A stretch of DNA of 64,000 nt from Deltaproteobacteria bacterium HGW-Deltaproteobacteria-6 (GCA_002840435.1 PHAT01000009.1:60999-124998), one strand, 5' to 3'; positions 8,767-16,959 are shown, counted from the stretch's first letter. Numbers and translations: made by a program. Notes: generated by a model not told the origin, from the sequence alone.

Positions 8767-9671
8767 ACGGCAAAATCCTTTCCGTCAGGATGGATTAGAG
8801 AATAGGGCGGAGCATCCTGGACGCGGTCTGCACCAATCTCTTTTTTCAATCCATATCGAATGGCCTGCTGCGGGCATGCTTTCAGGCATGAGCCGCACGG
8901 CAGACAGGAAAACTGGTTGATGCGGGCTTTTGCACCGACATCAATAGCCCAGACCGGGCAGGCGCCCCTACAAAGACCGCAGCCATTGCAACGATCCGGG
9001 ATTACCCGAAATCTCCGGCCATATTTATCTCCCAGCCTGTTGATGAGAGAATCGAGTGCTCCCACGGGGCACAGGAGATTACAGTAGCCTCTGCCTCCTT
9101 TGGCCATAAAGCCCAGGCCCACCAGGAGTCCCAGATTGATCACACCGGCGGAACGAAAAAAGAAGGCCATGTCCGCCTGAGAAAAGGCCGCGCCGAACAT
9201 CCTTGGAACCGTTGCAAAATTACAATACGAACAGCAGAGGCTTCCCAGACCGAGGGCGGGGAGAAGAAGATAAGCCGTCAGATAACCATAGCGCACCGGG
9301 GATGCGGGAATGGCATCCAGACGGATTTTAATTTTTTGTGGAACAAGCCGGCTGCCCAGTTCCGATGCGCCGCCCACCGGACAGAGGTGACTGCACCAGA
9401 TGCGCCCCAGGAAGAATGTGCTGACCAGAACACCCATGACCAGGGCGACACCCATGAAGCTCCTGGCCATCCCCATCAGAAACGCGCCGCCGGTTATGCC
9501 GTTACGCCACGTAAAAAACATGCGCGGACACCAGCTCCCGCAGAAGCTGCTGTCCTGAGTGATCTGAAACAGAAACGAAAGAGGCGGCATAAACAGAATG
9601 ATGCCAAGAATCAATATCCAGGTCCTTTTATTGACGAAAAATAATTTCTTAGTGGTCGTGAGATCCGGCAT
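8763..9671 (-). CDS. NapH/FtrD-like membrane 4Fe-4S protein
   Basis: This is a polytopic membrane ferredoxin of 302 residues. It has about five hydrophobic segments with CxxxCP motifs between them (FCGSWCPR, CSHLCPVG, YCNLLCPVG) and a CSYC pair. The C-terminal domain holds two 4Fe-4S sites (CNGCGLCRGACP and CLPCGSCLKACP). Related proteins pass electrons across the membrane in nitrate, nitrous-oxide and iron-uptake systems. The start is ATG 9671 with GGAGGGAG upstream, giving a 23-bp overlap with the YHS gene. Here it may supply electrons for metal reduction or for maturing the metal site of its neighbours, which is inference. Confidence 0.85.
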   Translation of the reverse strand: MPDLTTTKKLFFVNKRTWILILGIILFMPPLSFLFQITQDSSFCGSWCPRMFFTWRNGITGGAFLMGMARSFMGVALVMGVLVSTFFLGRIWCSHLCPVGGASELGSRLVPQKIKIRLDAIPASPVRYGYLTAYLLLPALGLGSLCCSYCNFATVPRMFGAAFSQADMAFFFRSAGVINLGLLVGLGFMAKGGRGYCNLLCPVGALDSLINRLGDKYGRRFRVIPDRCNGCGLCRGACPVWAIDVGAKARINQFSCLPCGSCLKACPQQAIRYGLKKEIGADRVQDAPPYSLIHPDGKDFAV

Positions 9672-10281
9672 GTTTTGCTCCCTCCTTTCCCTGGAAGATG
9701 ATCGGCACATTGAGCACCAACCGGTTGGTGCTTGTGTCGTAAAAGGCCAGGCTGTAACGCCCCCTGACGCCGCTGTTCCCGGCGTACTTTACCGGATTAT
9801 TTTTGAACGCATTGGCGCAGCCTTCCGAGCAAAAGACATATTCGCGGCCTTCATAAAAGTGCTTCGTGAAGCCTTCCGCATACGCCATACCGCAGACCGG
9901 GTCTATCCGGGGCGGCTTCATAGACACCCACAGGGCAACTCTGTCTTTCGGTTCAAGATGATAGAGGATATTATTTTTGAATTCCGGACTCCGGCGAAGA
10001 CCGAGATCCACGACAGGCGCCGAAAAATAAATCTGATGGTCCATGGAGGGTTCGCCTTCCAGAATGACCCTCGCATTACCTCTGTATGACCCGATGACGG
10101 TGGCCGTGGCAATCAGCATGTACCCGTCCTCCCCGCTCTCGAGATAGGCCGGATGCCTAGCTTTGCCGCCTGCCTGCGTGATAAGCCCGATGGAGTGAGC
10201 CGAATCACCCCACTTGTAAGTCGCCGCCAGAAACGATATCGCGAAGGCCACAATAAAGAAAATAATGGTTTTGGTTTTCAC
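9649..10281 (-). CDS. membrane-anchored YHS-domain protein
   Basis: This 210-residue protein has an N-terminal signal or anchor (residues 5-20), a middle domain of unknown type (about 40-130), a YHS domain (about 134-178) and a His-rich tail (HAGSHDH). The YHS domain shows DPVCGMAYAEG and FCSEGCANAFKNNP. YHS domains bind soft metals and occur in copper and heavy-metal transport proteins. The gene follows the TonB receptor by 9 bp. A periplasmic metal relay between receptor and membrane ferredoxin is a reasonable inference. Confidence 0.8.
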   Translation of the reverse strand: MKTKTIIFFIVAFAISFLAATYKWGDSAHSIGLITQAGGKARHPAYLESGEDGYMLIATATVIGSYRGNARVILEGEPSMDHQIYFSAPVVDLGLRRSPEFKNNILYHLEPKDRVALWVSMKPPRIDPVCGMAYAEGFTKHFYEGREYVFCSEGCANAFKNNPVKYAGNSGVRGRYSLAFYDTSTNRLVLNVPIIFQGKEGAKHAGSHDH

Positions 10282-10290
10282 TGGACCTCC

Positions 10291-12372
10291 TCAAAATTTA
10301 TAGCTGATTCTGGCCATTAATGTGCAGGGGCCACCCGGTCGATACCTCGCCGCTCCCCCAGAGTCCTTGGTGACTTCAACGGCATAGCGTGTATTGAAAA
10401 TATTATAGGCATCCAGCGTCATATCCAAACCCTTCCATTCATAACCGACCAGTGCATTGGTAATGAGGGAATAGCCCTTGTAGGTTTCCGAATTGGCGTT
10501 ATCCACTTCATATTCTCCCCAGGTGTTTGTTTCCATCCTGGCCCGGAATCCCGATGAATGCTTGTACGCAGTAAACAGAGCGTACTGGTGCCTGGGAATG
10601 TAAGGAAGCCGGTTGCCGTCCCTGCGGAAGTTCGTCCCGTTGATTACCTCATTGAATTCCGCAAAGGTGAAATCGCTGTAAGTATAGGCGCCTCCGAAAT
10701 GCAGGCCTTTAAGCGCCTGAACCTGCGCCGATAATTCCAGTCCTTTTTTCCTCGTTTCACCCGCGTTGCTGTATGAGGATTGGTTATCAGGCAGTTGCGT
10801 CTGAACGATGTCATCCTTCACATTAATATAGAAGAGGGCCAAATCGATGCTGTGGCCGCCCTTAAACCGTGCCTTAAAACCGGTTTCATAATTGTAGGTT
10901 TCGGACGGCACAAGATCGGGATTTAAACTCAACTCAGACGTCTGAGGCGTCTGGAAACCTGTCGATATGTTACTGTACAGGTTAATGATTGGCGTCAGTT
11001 TATAGACAACACCGATTCGTGGACTTATGTGCTCAAAAGATTTATCCCTGATAATCGTTTCACGATTGGTTACATACCGGGCTGTCGCGTAATTGTATTC
11101 GCGGAATTGCTCCGTATGGAGGTCAAAGAGGACCTGGTCATACCGGATACCGGTGTCGATGATCCATTTGTCGGTTGGCCTTAATGATTCCTGCAGGTAC
11201 ACACCCCATTTGCTGATGGTGTCTTTTCCATTTTCCGCAAAATTCCCTTTTTCATCCGAGGTCGTATAGAGCAACCGTCCGGTCGGACTTGTCACAAAAT
11301 CTCTATAGGTATATTTATCACTGTCGGTCTTGTCCATCTGCCCGGCGATGCCCATCGTGGCGATACCTTTCATCCCCCAGATCGTATGTTTAATGTCGGT
11401 TTGAAGATCGGCACCATAAACGCTGGCGCCCCCGTCATTGATCAGGCCGGTTACCGGATGGTAGTGGTCCCATTTCTGGAAATAAGCGAGCGGTTTGAAT
11501 TTGATATTATCCACTGCTATTTCCGCTTTAAGACTGGAATAAAGAATATTGCTGTACCTGCCCGAATTTCTCCATTGTTCGGAGGTGAGCTGACTGATAT
11601 CGTTATCGTATTGGGCTTTCGTGAGCGTTCCCGGCAATTGCAGATCCGCCTTGGTCAGTGAAATATTTCCTTCCACCATAACTTTTTCACTGAAGACCTG
11701 TCCTACTTTCAGGCTGCCCTGATTCGTGCTGAATTCATTCCATTGCCGCCAGGAATCGTTGGACCGGCGGCTCCCGGTAGCGGAAATATAGGTATTCTTG
11801 AAATGCGTCCCATATGTTCCATTATACAATTGCGTATTATTGCTTCCGTATCCAACCTTGACGCTTTTGGTCTCTTCAAAAAGACTTTTGGTAATGATGT
11901 TGATAACACCTCCGGTGGCGTTTGCCCCGTAAAGCGTTGAATTCGGTCCTTTCACAACGTCGATCCTCTCGACCATCTCGGAATCAACAAAATCCAGCCG
12001 GGACATACCGTCGGGGTCGGTAATCGGTACGCCGTCGAGCAGGATCATAATCTCCCGGACACCGTATCTGGCCTTTAGACCGGCGCCCCGGATGATCAGT
12101 CGGGCATCATATCCTCCGTTTTTCGATTCGGACTGCACACCGGGAATTCCTGTCAGGGCCTCTTTCAGGTTGAACATTCTCGTGTCATTTATTTTTTCTT
12201 TGGTGACCACACTCACGCCTGCGGGAATTTCTTCAGTTGTCCTTTCTGTCCTGGTTGCGGTAACTACAACTTCCTCAAGATCCATCTGCTTATTCCCGGG
12301 CTCTGCGGCGTAAGCGTAAAAGAAAGCATGCATCAATATAAAGACAATGAAAGGGCAGAATAGTGCCTTCAT
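10291..12372 (-). CDS. TonB-dependent outer-membrane receptor
   Basis: This 693-residue receptor has a signal peptide (cleavage near AYA-AEP), a TonB box in EEVVVTATR, an N-terminal plug domain (about 45-155, with LLDGVPITDPDGMSRLDFV and GPNSTLYGANATGGVINI) and a 22-strand-type barrel ending in ARISYKF with a terminal Phe. The overall type is CirA/BtuB-like. The ligand cannot be read from sequence. The neighbours suggest a metal or metallophore. The start is ATG at 12372, and its GGAGG ribosome-binding site lies inside a hairpin (see 12382-12396), so translation may be regulated. Confidence 0.93.
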   Translation of the reverse strand: MKALFCPFIVFILMHAFFYAYAAEPGNKQMDLEEVVVTATRTERTTEEIPAGVSVVTKEKINDTRMFNLKEALTGIPGVQSESKNGGYDARLIIRGAGLKARYGVREIMILLDGVPITDPDGMSRLDFVDSEMVERIDVVKGPNSTLYGANATGGVINIITKSLFEETKSVKVGYGSNNTQLYNGTYGTHFKNTYISATGSRRSNDSWRQWNEFSTNQGSLKVGQVFSEKVMVEGNISLTKADLQLPGTLTKAQYDNDISQLTSEQWRNSGRYSNILYSSLKAEIAVDNIKFKPLAYFQKWDHYHPVTGLINDGGASVYGADLQTDIKHTIWGMKGIATMGIAGQMDKTDSDKYTYRDFVTSPTGRLLYTTSDEKGNFAENGKDTISKWGVYLQESLRPTDKWIIDTGIRYDQVLFDLHTEQFREYNYATARYVTNRETIIRDKSFEHISPRIGVVYKLTPIINLYSNISTGFQTPQTSELSLNPDLVPSETYNYETGFKARFKGGHSIDLALFYINVKDDIVQTQLPDNQSSYSNAGETRKKGLELSAQVQALKGLHFGGAYTYSDFTFAEFNEVINGTNFRRDGNRLPYIPRHQYALFTAYKHSSGFRARMETNTWGEYEVDNANSETYKGYSLITNALVGYEWKGLDMTLDAYNIFNTRYAVEVTKDSGGAARYRPGGPCTLMARISYKF

Positions 12373-12381
12373 GAACTATAA

Positions 12382-12396
12382 CCTCCTTGTTGGAGG
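12382..12396 (-). promoter_or_regulatory. hairpin masking the receptor's ribosome-binding site
   Basis: On the minus strand the leader reads CCTCC-AACAA-GGAGG, a perfect 5-bp stem with a 5-base loop. Its right arm is the Shine-Dalgarno sequence of the TonB receptor, 9 bases before the ATG. The stem would block ribosome access unless opened by a ribosome, protein, ligand or competing RNA structure. The 240-base leader upstream showed no riboswitch consensus I know. Confidence 0.6.
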
Positions 12397-12639
12397 CGAC
12401 GAAAGGTATTTCCCGCAGGAAGAACCGACAGGACTTGCAGCGCAAAGCTGATTGGAAGGCACAACACAAGCGGCAAAGCCACTCTGGGCGGCTTCGATTC
12501 GTTGCGTTGAATATATTTTTATCTTGAGAAGGGCGTCTCTTTTAAAAGATCCCTTCTTTACCTTCCATGAATCAGCTTCACCTGAAATCCAACGCCGCTG
12601 TACAAAACAGCCGGAACGAGTGAAACCTTCAGCGCCCTA

Positions 12640-12921
12640 TTACTTTTTTGTTAGAAGAAACGCTTTCTCACGACCGGAAACTGCTACATAAACCCTGCCG
12701 TCCCTGATCCGGGAAACGGTCCCCAGCTTCAAAGGAACATTGCAGGAACAACGCCCCGGACTGCGGGAAATGCTATTGCAGCACATCATGGGGCAGCCGC
12801 AGACATAAACCGCTTCGCCGATTTTTACTTCGTTTAAAACGACTTCCGGTTTATTATTTTGTTCCGTGGCGCAGCCCAAAAAGGCAAGAATGGCCAGCAA
12901 AATGATCATCCGCTTTTTCAT
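12640..12921 (-). CDS. small Cys-rich exported protein, probable lipoprotein
   Basis: This 93-residue protein begins with a basic, hydrophobic leader ending LGC (C17), a lipobox-like site although positions -3 and -2 are not ideal. The mature part has six cysteines at 41, 43, 47, 48, 58 and 60, spaced C-x-C-x3-CC-x9-C-x-C, in a stretch resembling periplasmic copper or heavy-metal binding proteins. The start ATG 12921 follows AGAGGG. It precedes the TonB receptor by 267 bp on the same strand. Metal binding is inference from cysteine density and context. Confidence 0.65.
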   Translation of the reverse strand: MKKRMIILLAILAFLGCATEQNNKPEVVLNEVKIGEAVYVCGCPMMCCNSISRSPGRCSCNVPLKLGTVSRIRDGRVYVAVSGREKAFLLTKK

Positions 12922-13005
12922 GGACCCTCTTTGACCAATCAGTATTCAGCTCATGACAGCCGTTTCCGGTTGAGAACAATTCAGACAATGATTAATAAGG
13001 TATTT

Positions 13006-13281
13006 TCAGGAAGACAGAGGCGGCGCACGACCTCTTAAGCATGTGATCGATGTGATACAATCCGGGACTGAGGCCACGGATGGAAAGAACATTGATGCAT
13101 AAGAGGGCGGTTGGATAGTATCAGCTTCATTTTCCGGCGTTAAAAAAACCATCGAATGGCTGAAGGTGCAAATGGAGCTTTCATGTGAATGATATTGACA
13201 AAAGTGATGGTTGCTTCCCAGAAAGACAGAAAAGAAAAAAAACAGTATCAGAAAATAATTTATTTTTTTCCGGATAGCCAA
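13006..13281 (-). CDS. small exported His/Cys protein, unknown
   Basis: This 91-residue frame begins at TTG 13281, seven bases after AGGAGA. It encodes a basic N-terminus and a strongly hydrophobic segment (residues 9-21), then a His/Cys-rich patch (SNHHFCQYHSHESSIC). Similar short exported proteins often lie beside TonB receptor or metal-transport genes, but I cannot name the family. It would be the first gene of the nine-gene cluster, just after a good promoter. Short length and an unusual start codon keep confidence moderate. Confidence 0.45.
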   Translation of the reverse strand: MAIRKKINYFLILFFFFSVFLGSNHHFCQYHSHESSICTFSHSMVFLTPENEADTIQPPSYASMFFPSVASVPDCITSITCLRGRAPPLSS

Positions 13282-13314
13282 GTTGCCGTCTCCTATTCGG
13301 TAAACATAAACGCT

Positions 13315-13345
13315 CTTATCATAAGCATAAGCAAAACAGGATCAA
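13315..13345 (-). promoter_or_regulatory. promoter with palindrome over the -10, head of metal cluster
   Basis: On the minus strand TTGATC (13340-13345) and TATGAT (13318-13323) are separated by 16 bases, a fair sigma-70 promoter 36 bp before the first small gene. The palindrome CTTAT-G-ATAAG (13315-13325) sits exactly on the -10, with a further ATAAG at 13327-13331. This is the layout of a repressor site, perhaps for a metal-responsive regulator. The regulator is not identified in this window. Confidence 0.5.
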
Positions 13346-13373
13346 TAAACAATGGTTATATATGGGGAGGCGA

Positions 13374-13394
13374 TTGGTAGCTAAACCCTACCAA
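13374..13394. repeat. inverted repeat at cluster/der-copy junction
   Basis: TTGGTAG and CTACCAA form a perfect 7-bp inverted repeat around a 7-base spacer. It lies 11 bp from the start of the duplicated der fragment, at the right edge of the metal cluster. It has no T-run typical of a terminator. A relic of the insertion event is possible. Confidence 0.45.
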
Positions 13395-13405
13395 AGCAGA
13401 TACAA

Positions 13406-13723
13406 ACCGGACAACGGGCGCTGAAAATATTTGACGTCATCAATGACGTTTATGCACAATATACCAAACGGGTGGGAACCTCGCCGCTCAATGATCTGGT
13501 GGAAAGATCCGTCCGGAAAAATCCGATGGCGCGTTTTCAGAACCGGGCCATGGGCATTTCTTACGCGACGCAAACCGGCATCAAACCGCCCACCTTTGTT
13601 TTCTTTGTCCCCCACGCCAAAGGCGCCCATTTTTCCTATGAACGCTATCTGATGAATTCCATCCGCGAAGAATTCGGCTTCGACAAAGTGCCGCTCAAAC
13701 TGATCTTCCGCAAAAAGCGCTGA
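13406..13723 (+). pseudogene. duplicated 3' fragment of der (direct repeat, copy B)
   Basis: This is a second copy of codons 335-439 plus stop of der, starting abruptly in mid-gene with no start codon of its own. A GTG at 13472 opens an 83-codon frame, but it is just the Der KH-like tail. It differs from 6437-6754 at seven bases: three change an amino acid (P to L, K to R, V to A), and the stop is TGA instead of TAA. The fragment cannot encode a GTPase. It marks the right boundary of the metal-transport cluster. Confidence 0.92.
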
Positions 13724-13782
13724 CACCGTTTCCGCCGGCCATCTCATGCTTTTGGTCGCTTCGACATCGTCGTTGTTATCAA

Positions 13783-13834
13783 CCGCAGGAAGACGTTTTG
13801 ACCCATCTGAATCAATAACAATTTCTTCCTGCGG
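13783..13834. repeat. long inverted repeat between der fragment and MFS gene
   Basis: CCGCAGGAAGA (13783-13793) and TCTTCCTGCGG (13824-13834) are perfect 11-bp inverted arms around a 30-base loop. It follows the MFS gene's stop codon by 37 bp, reading on the minus strand. There is no T-run, so it may protect the operon's mRNA end rather than act as a standard terminator. Confidence 0.5.
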
Positions 13835-13870
13835 CCGGAGTGACAGGAGGCGGACTTGTGTAAGCTCGCG

Positions 13871-15160
13871 CTAGTCCGCTTCTTCGAGGATGTGTTTCTG
13901 GGCTTTTTCCATGTCGGTCGAATAGTGCCGGGCGCTGAGCCAGTAGAAAAATGCGCCGGCGAGCCCTCCCAGCGTTGTTAACAATAATCCGATTTTAATG
14001 CCGTAGGCGCCGCCTCCCAGTCCGTCGGATATTGCTCCCACAAGAAGAGGCGACCAGGCGCCGCCGAAAACATAACAGCAGAAAACAGCCATCCCCCACG
14101 AAACGCCTTTTAAACTGGGCGGTGTAACATCCTGAGTCGCCGCGCTGATGGACGGCACGGGAAAAATCGAGAAAATGCCGTAGAGAATGCCAATGGCATA
14201 ACCCAAACCGCGCACGTCATAATAGATCATGAAAAAAAACAGCACTGTCGCGATCAAGAGCGATGTTGCCGCCGTGAGCATACGCCCTCTTGGATTCTTC
14301 TTTTGCCACAGGTCCGCCGCCAGGCCGCCGAATATGGCGCCGAAAATCGCCATGAGACCGATGATGCCGACCAGCATTCCGGCCTTCTGCGCATCCACGC
14401 CGTTTGTCCGCATGACCAGCGGCGCAGCCCAGACAAGAAATGCGAAACACATGAAATTTTGCAAACCAAATCCAATATACAGCCATTTTAAAGTCGGTAT
14501 CGAAAACAGAGAGACAGCCGACCGGAAAAAGCTTATTTTCTGACCAAATTCGTCAATGTTCCTTACGGTCTTGTAGTCTTTCATGTAGAGAGCCAGCAAA
14601 GCCAGTATGATACCGGGAACGGCAAAGACGTAGAAGGCCATCCTCCATCCGTATTTCACGGAGATCGCGCCGCCGATGATGAGCCCCAGAGCGGATCCCA
14701 GCGGGACCGCCATGTTAAAAATGCCCATTACCAGACTTCGGCCTTTATCGGGAAAGGAAGCGCCAATGAGCGGCGTCCCCCCCGAAGTAAAGCCTGCTTC
14801 TCCAACGCCAACCAGGAAGCGGGGTATTAAAATACCCAGAAAGCTTTTCCCCATTCCCGTCATAAAGGTAAAGCCGCTCCAGACCAGGGCCATAACGGAG
14901 ACGGTTTTTTTTCTGCTCCAGCGGTCCACCAGGTAAGCTGCCGGAAAAGCGAAAAACGCCATGCTCAGAAAAAAAAGCGTCTGGATGATGCCGATTTGTG
15001 AATCGGATAGACCGAGATCTTTTTTGATAAATTCAGTGGTGATGGACAACACCTGGCGATCCATATAATTGACCGTGTAAAGCAGTGAACATATGATGAC
15101 AATATACCAGGCCGATAACCTGCTTATGTCAAATTTCTTTGCGGCGCTTTTTGTAATCAT
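13871..15160 (-). CDS. MFS transporter, spinster-like
   Basis: This 429-residue, 12-helix permease has the motif-A loop YLVDRWSRKK after helix 2 and the N-terminal NYMDRQVLSI typical of spinster/organic-anion MFS members. The start is ATG 15160, which has GAGGAGG upstream; the longer frame to 15226 lacks a ribosome-binding site. It is the last gene of the sigma-54 catabolic operon, 171 bp after the preceding SDR gene. It probably imports the acid or alcohol that the operon degrades. The substrate is not readable from sequence. Confidence 0.85.
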   Translation of the reverse strand: MITKSAAKKFDISRLSAWYIVIICSLLYTVNYMDRQVLSITTEFIKKDLGLSDSQIGIIQTLFFLSMAFFAFPAAYLVDRWSRKKTVSVMALVWSGFTFMTGMGKSFLGILIPRFLVGVGEAGFTSGGTPLIGASFPDKGRSLVMGIFNMAVPLGSALGLIIGGAISVKYGWRMAFYVFAVPGIILALLALYMKDYKTVRNIDEFGQKISFFRSAVSLFSIPTLKWLYIGFGLQNFMCFAFLVWAAPLVMRTNGVDAQKAGMLVGIIGLMAIFGAIFGGLAADLWQKKNPRGRMLTAATSLLIATVLFFFMIYYDVRGLGYAIGILYGIFSIFPVPSISAATQDVTPPSLKGVSWGMAVFCCYVFGGAWSPLLVGAISDGLGGGAYGIKIGLLLTTLGGLAGAFFYWLSARHYSTDMEKAQKHILEEAD

Positions 15161-15331
15161 CCGTATCCTCCTCGTGTAACCGTTTTTGTTGTCACTTGTG
15201 AATTCAACTTCTTTGCAAAAAAACATGCGCAGGCTTCGCTCAAACGAAACACAACTCCCGATTGCTCAGTGGCATTTGACCGCAGCAAGATCCGTCTGAT
15301 TTTGTCCCTCATGCAAAGGACAATGTCTTCT

Positions 15332-16099
15332 CTATTTCGGAGCCATGCGCAGGGCGCCGTCCAGCCTGATGACCTCGCCATTCAGATAGGGATTCTGAAT
15401 AATGTGTTCCACAAGGATGGCGAATTCTTCCGGTTTGCCGATTCTCCGGGGAAAAGGAACAGAAGCGTTTAATGCGTTCAGGGCTTCCGGGGGCAACATT
15501 GCCAGAAGCGGTGTTTGAAACATTCCCGGGGCGACAGCCATAACGCGAATTCCCAGAACAGCCAGGTCGCGGGCCATGGGCAGGGTCATGCTGACTACTG
15601 CGCCTTTTGAGGCCGCGTAGGCCACCTGTCCTATCTGCCCGTCAAAGGCGGCGACGCTTGCCACATTGACGATCACTCCCCGTTCACCTGCTTCATTCGG
15701 CACATTGTCACGCATGGCCTGCGCCGCCCTGCTGGCCACATTGAAAGTGCCCAGAAGGTTAAGCCGAACGATTTGTTCAAAAACCGGAAAGGAATGCGCA
15801 CCGCTTTTCGAAACGGTTCTTTCCGTCCAGCCGCAACCGGCGGCATTGACACAGCCATGAATAGCGCCGAATTGCTCTCTGGCTCTGGCAATGCTGTTAT
15901 GGATACTTTCTTCGTTGGTGACATCCGTTAAACAAAAAATAACCTGATCTCCCAACTCGGCAGCCAGAGCTGCGCCTTTTTCCTGCTGCACATCAAAAAT
16001 GGCAACATTTCCTCCGGCCTTAACGATTTGCCTGACGGTCGCGGCCCCGAGTCCGGAAGCTCCGCCTGTTATCAGGACTGTGCAATTCTTAATTTCCAA
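15332..16099 (-). CDS. SDR, 3-hydroxyacyl-CoA dehydrogenase type II-like
   Basis: This 255-residue short-chain dehydrogenase has the NAD-binding TGGASGLG near residue 11, NAAG, and the catalytic YAASK. The stretches AFDGQIGQVAYAASKGAVV and GIRVMAVAPGMFQTPLL closely resemble the HSD17B10/3-hydroxy-2-methylbutyryl-CoA dehydrogenase branch. It would oxidise a 3-hydroxyacyl-CoA to the 3-ketoacyl-CoA, setting up thiolysis by the operon's thiolase-like protein. It lies 32 bp after the preceding SDR gene. Confidence 0.85.
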   Translation of the reverse strand: MEIKNCTVLITGGASGLGAATVRQIVKAGGNVAIFDVQQEKGAALAAELGDQVIFCLTDVTNEESIHNSIARAREQFGAIHGCVNAAGCGWTERTVSKSGAHSFPVFEQIVRLNLLGTFNVASRAAQAMRDNVPNEAGERGVIVNVASVAAFDGQIGQVAYAASKGAVVSMTLPMARDLAVLGIRVMAVAPGMFQTPLLAMLPPEALNALNASVPFPRRIGKPEEFAILVEHIIQNPYLNGEVIRLDGALRMAPK

Positions 16100-16131
16100 G
16101 GTGTTTTCCTCCTTTACTTATCTGCGTCCTC

Positions 16132-16959
16132 TTATTTTAGTTTATCCAGTCCGAATGCTTTACTCATCAGCCGGTCAACCAGATCCACCGGCAGTTTTTT
16201 ATAGAACGGCATCCGTTTGGATTCCTTGCCAATGCGAATGATTTTGGGAATCTTTGCCCGGGATAGTTTACCGACCAGCACTTTTGAAAATTCTTCGGCC
16301 GGCGTCGGGTCTTTTTGCGAGGCAACCGCCCTTGCTTTGATATATTCAATCAGCGGGGCGTAGACGGAATTTTTTGTTTCGATGATGTTCTTGATGGCGG
16401 CTTCTCCAATATTGGACTTGATGGCGCCGACCTGAACCACAATGACCGCAATGTTAAAGGGCGCCAGTTCCATACGCAGGGAATCCGAAAGCAGGTGCAT
16501 GGCGGCTTTCGTCGCGCAATACACGCCGGCAAAAGGAGTAGCACAGATGCCCGACACGCTGCCGATATTGACGATCAGACCGGACCGCTTCTTGATCATA
16601 TGCGGGGCAACGGCCCGGGTTAACGCTGCGGCCCCGAAGACGTTGGTGTCGAACTGACGCCTCAGGTCATCGGTGGATATATCGATCACCGGCCCCATCT
16701 GCATATAACCGGCGTTATTGACCAGCACATCGATTCTTCCGGCTTTGCCGATGACTTCACGAACACAGGCTTCGATGGAATCGGAATCCGTTACATCGAG
16801 CGCAGCGGTTTCCATCTTTTCTTGCTTTAATGATTCAATCACCTCAGGCTTTCGCGCCGTGGCAAACACCCGGCAGCCGCGCGATGCAAACTCACGAGCC
16901 AGCGCCAGCCCGATTCCAGATGAACAACCGGAAATGAGTACAACGGATGCTTTCTCCAT
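16132..16959 (-). CDS. SDR family oxidoreductase (classical)
   Basis: This 275-residue classical SDR shows the NADP-type SGCSSGIG near residue 10, NNAG, the catalytic Ser region IGSVSGI and YCATK. The C-terminal extension (GKLSRAKIPKIIRIGKESK onward) resembles 1-acyl-dihydroxyacetone-phosphate reductase/retinol-dehydrogenase-like members. It is the fourth gene of the operon, 96 bp after the CoA-transferase. It likely acts on a hydroxyl or keto intermediate. The exact substrate is unknown. Confidence 0.8.
   Translation of the reverse strand: MEKASVVLISGCSSGIGLALAREFASRGCRVFATARKPEVIESLKQEKMETAALDVTDSDSIEACVREVIGKAGRIDVLVNNAGYMQMGPVIDISTDDLRRQFDTNVFGAAALTRAVAPHMIKKRSGLIVNIGSVSGICATPFAGVYCATKAAMHLLSDSLRMELAPFNIAVIVVQVGAIKSNIGEAAIKNIIETKNSVYAPLIEYIKARAVASQKDPTPAEEFSKVLVGKLSRAKIPKIIRIGKESKRMPFYKKLPVDLVDRLMSKAFGLDKLK

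Noticed and set aside
12373..12640. Cobalamin riboswitch before the TonB receptor
   Set aside because: I looked for the B12 box and the conserved GCCACTG element on the minus strand and could not find a convincing match; only the ribosome-binding-site hairpin is clear.
6755..13405. Integrative element with integrase
   Set aside because: Every sizeable gene in the interval belongs to the transport cluster; there is no recombinase, transposase or replication gene, so the der repeat alone does not prove an integrative element.
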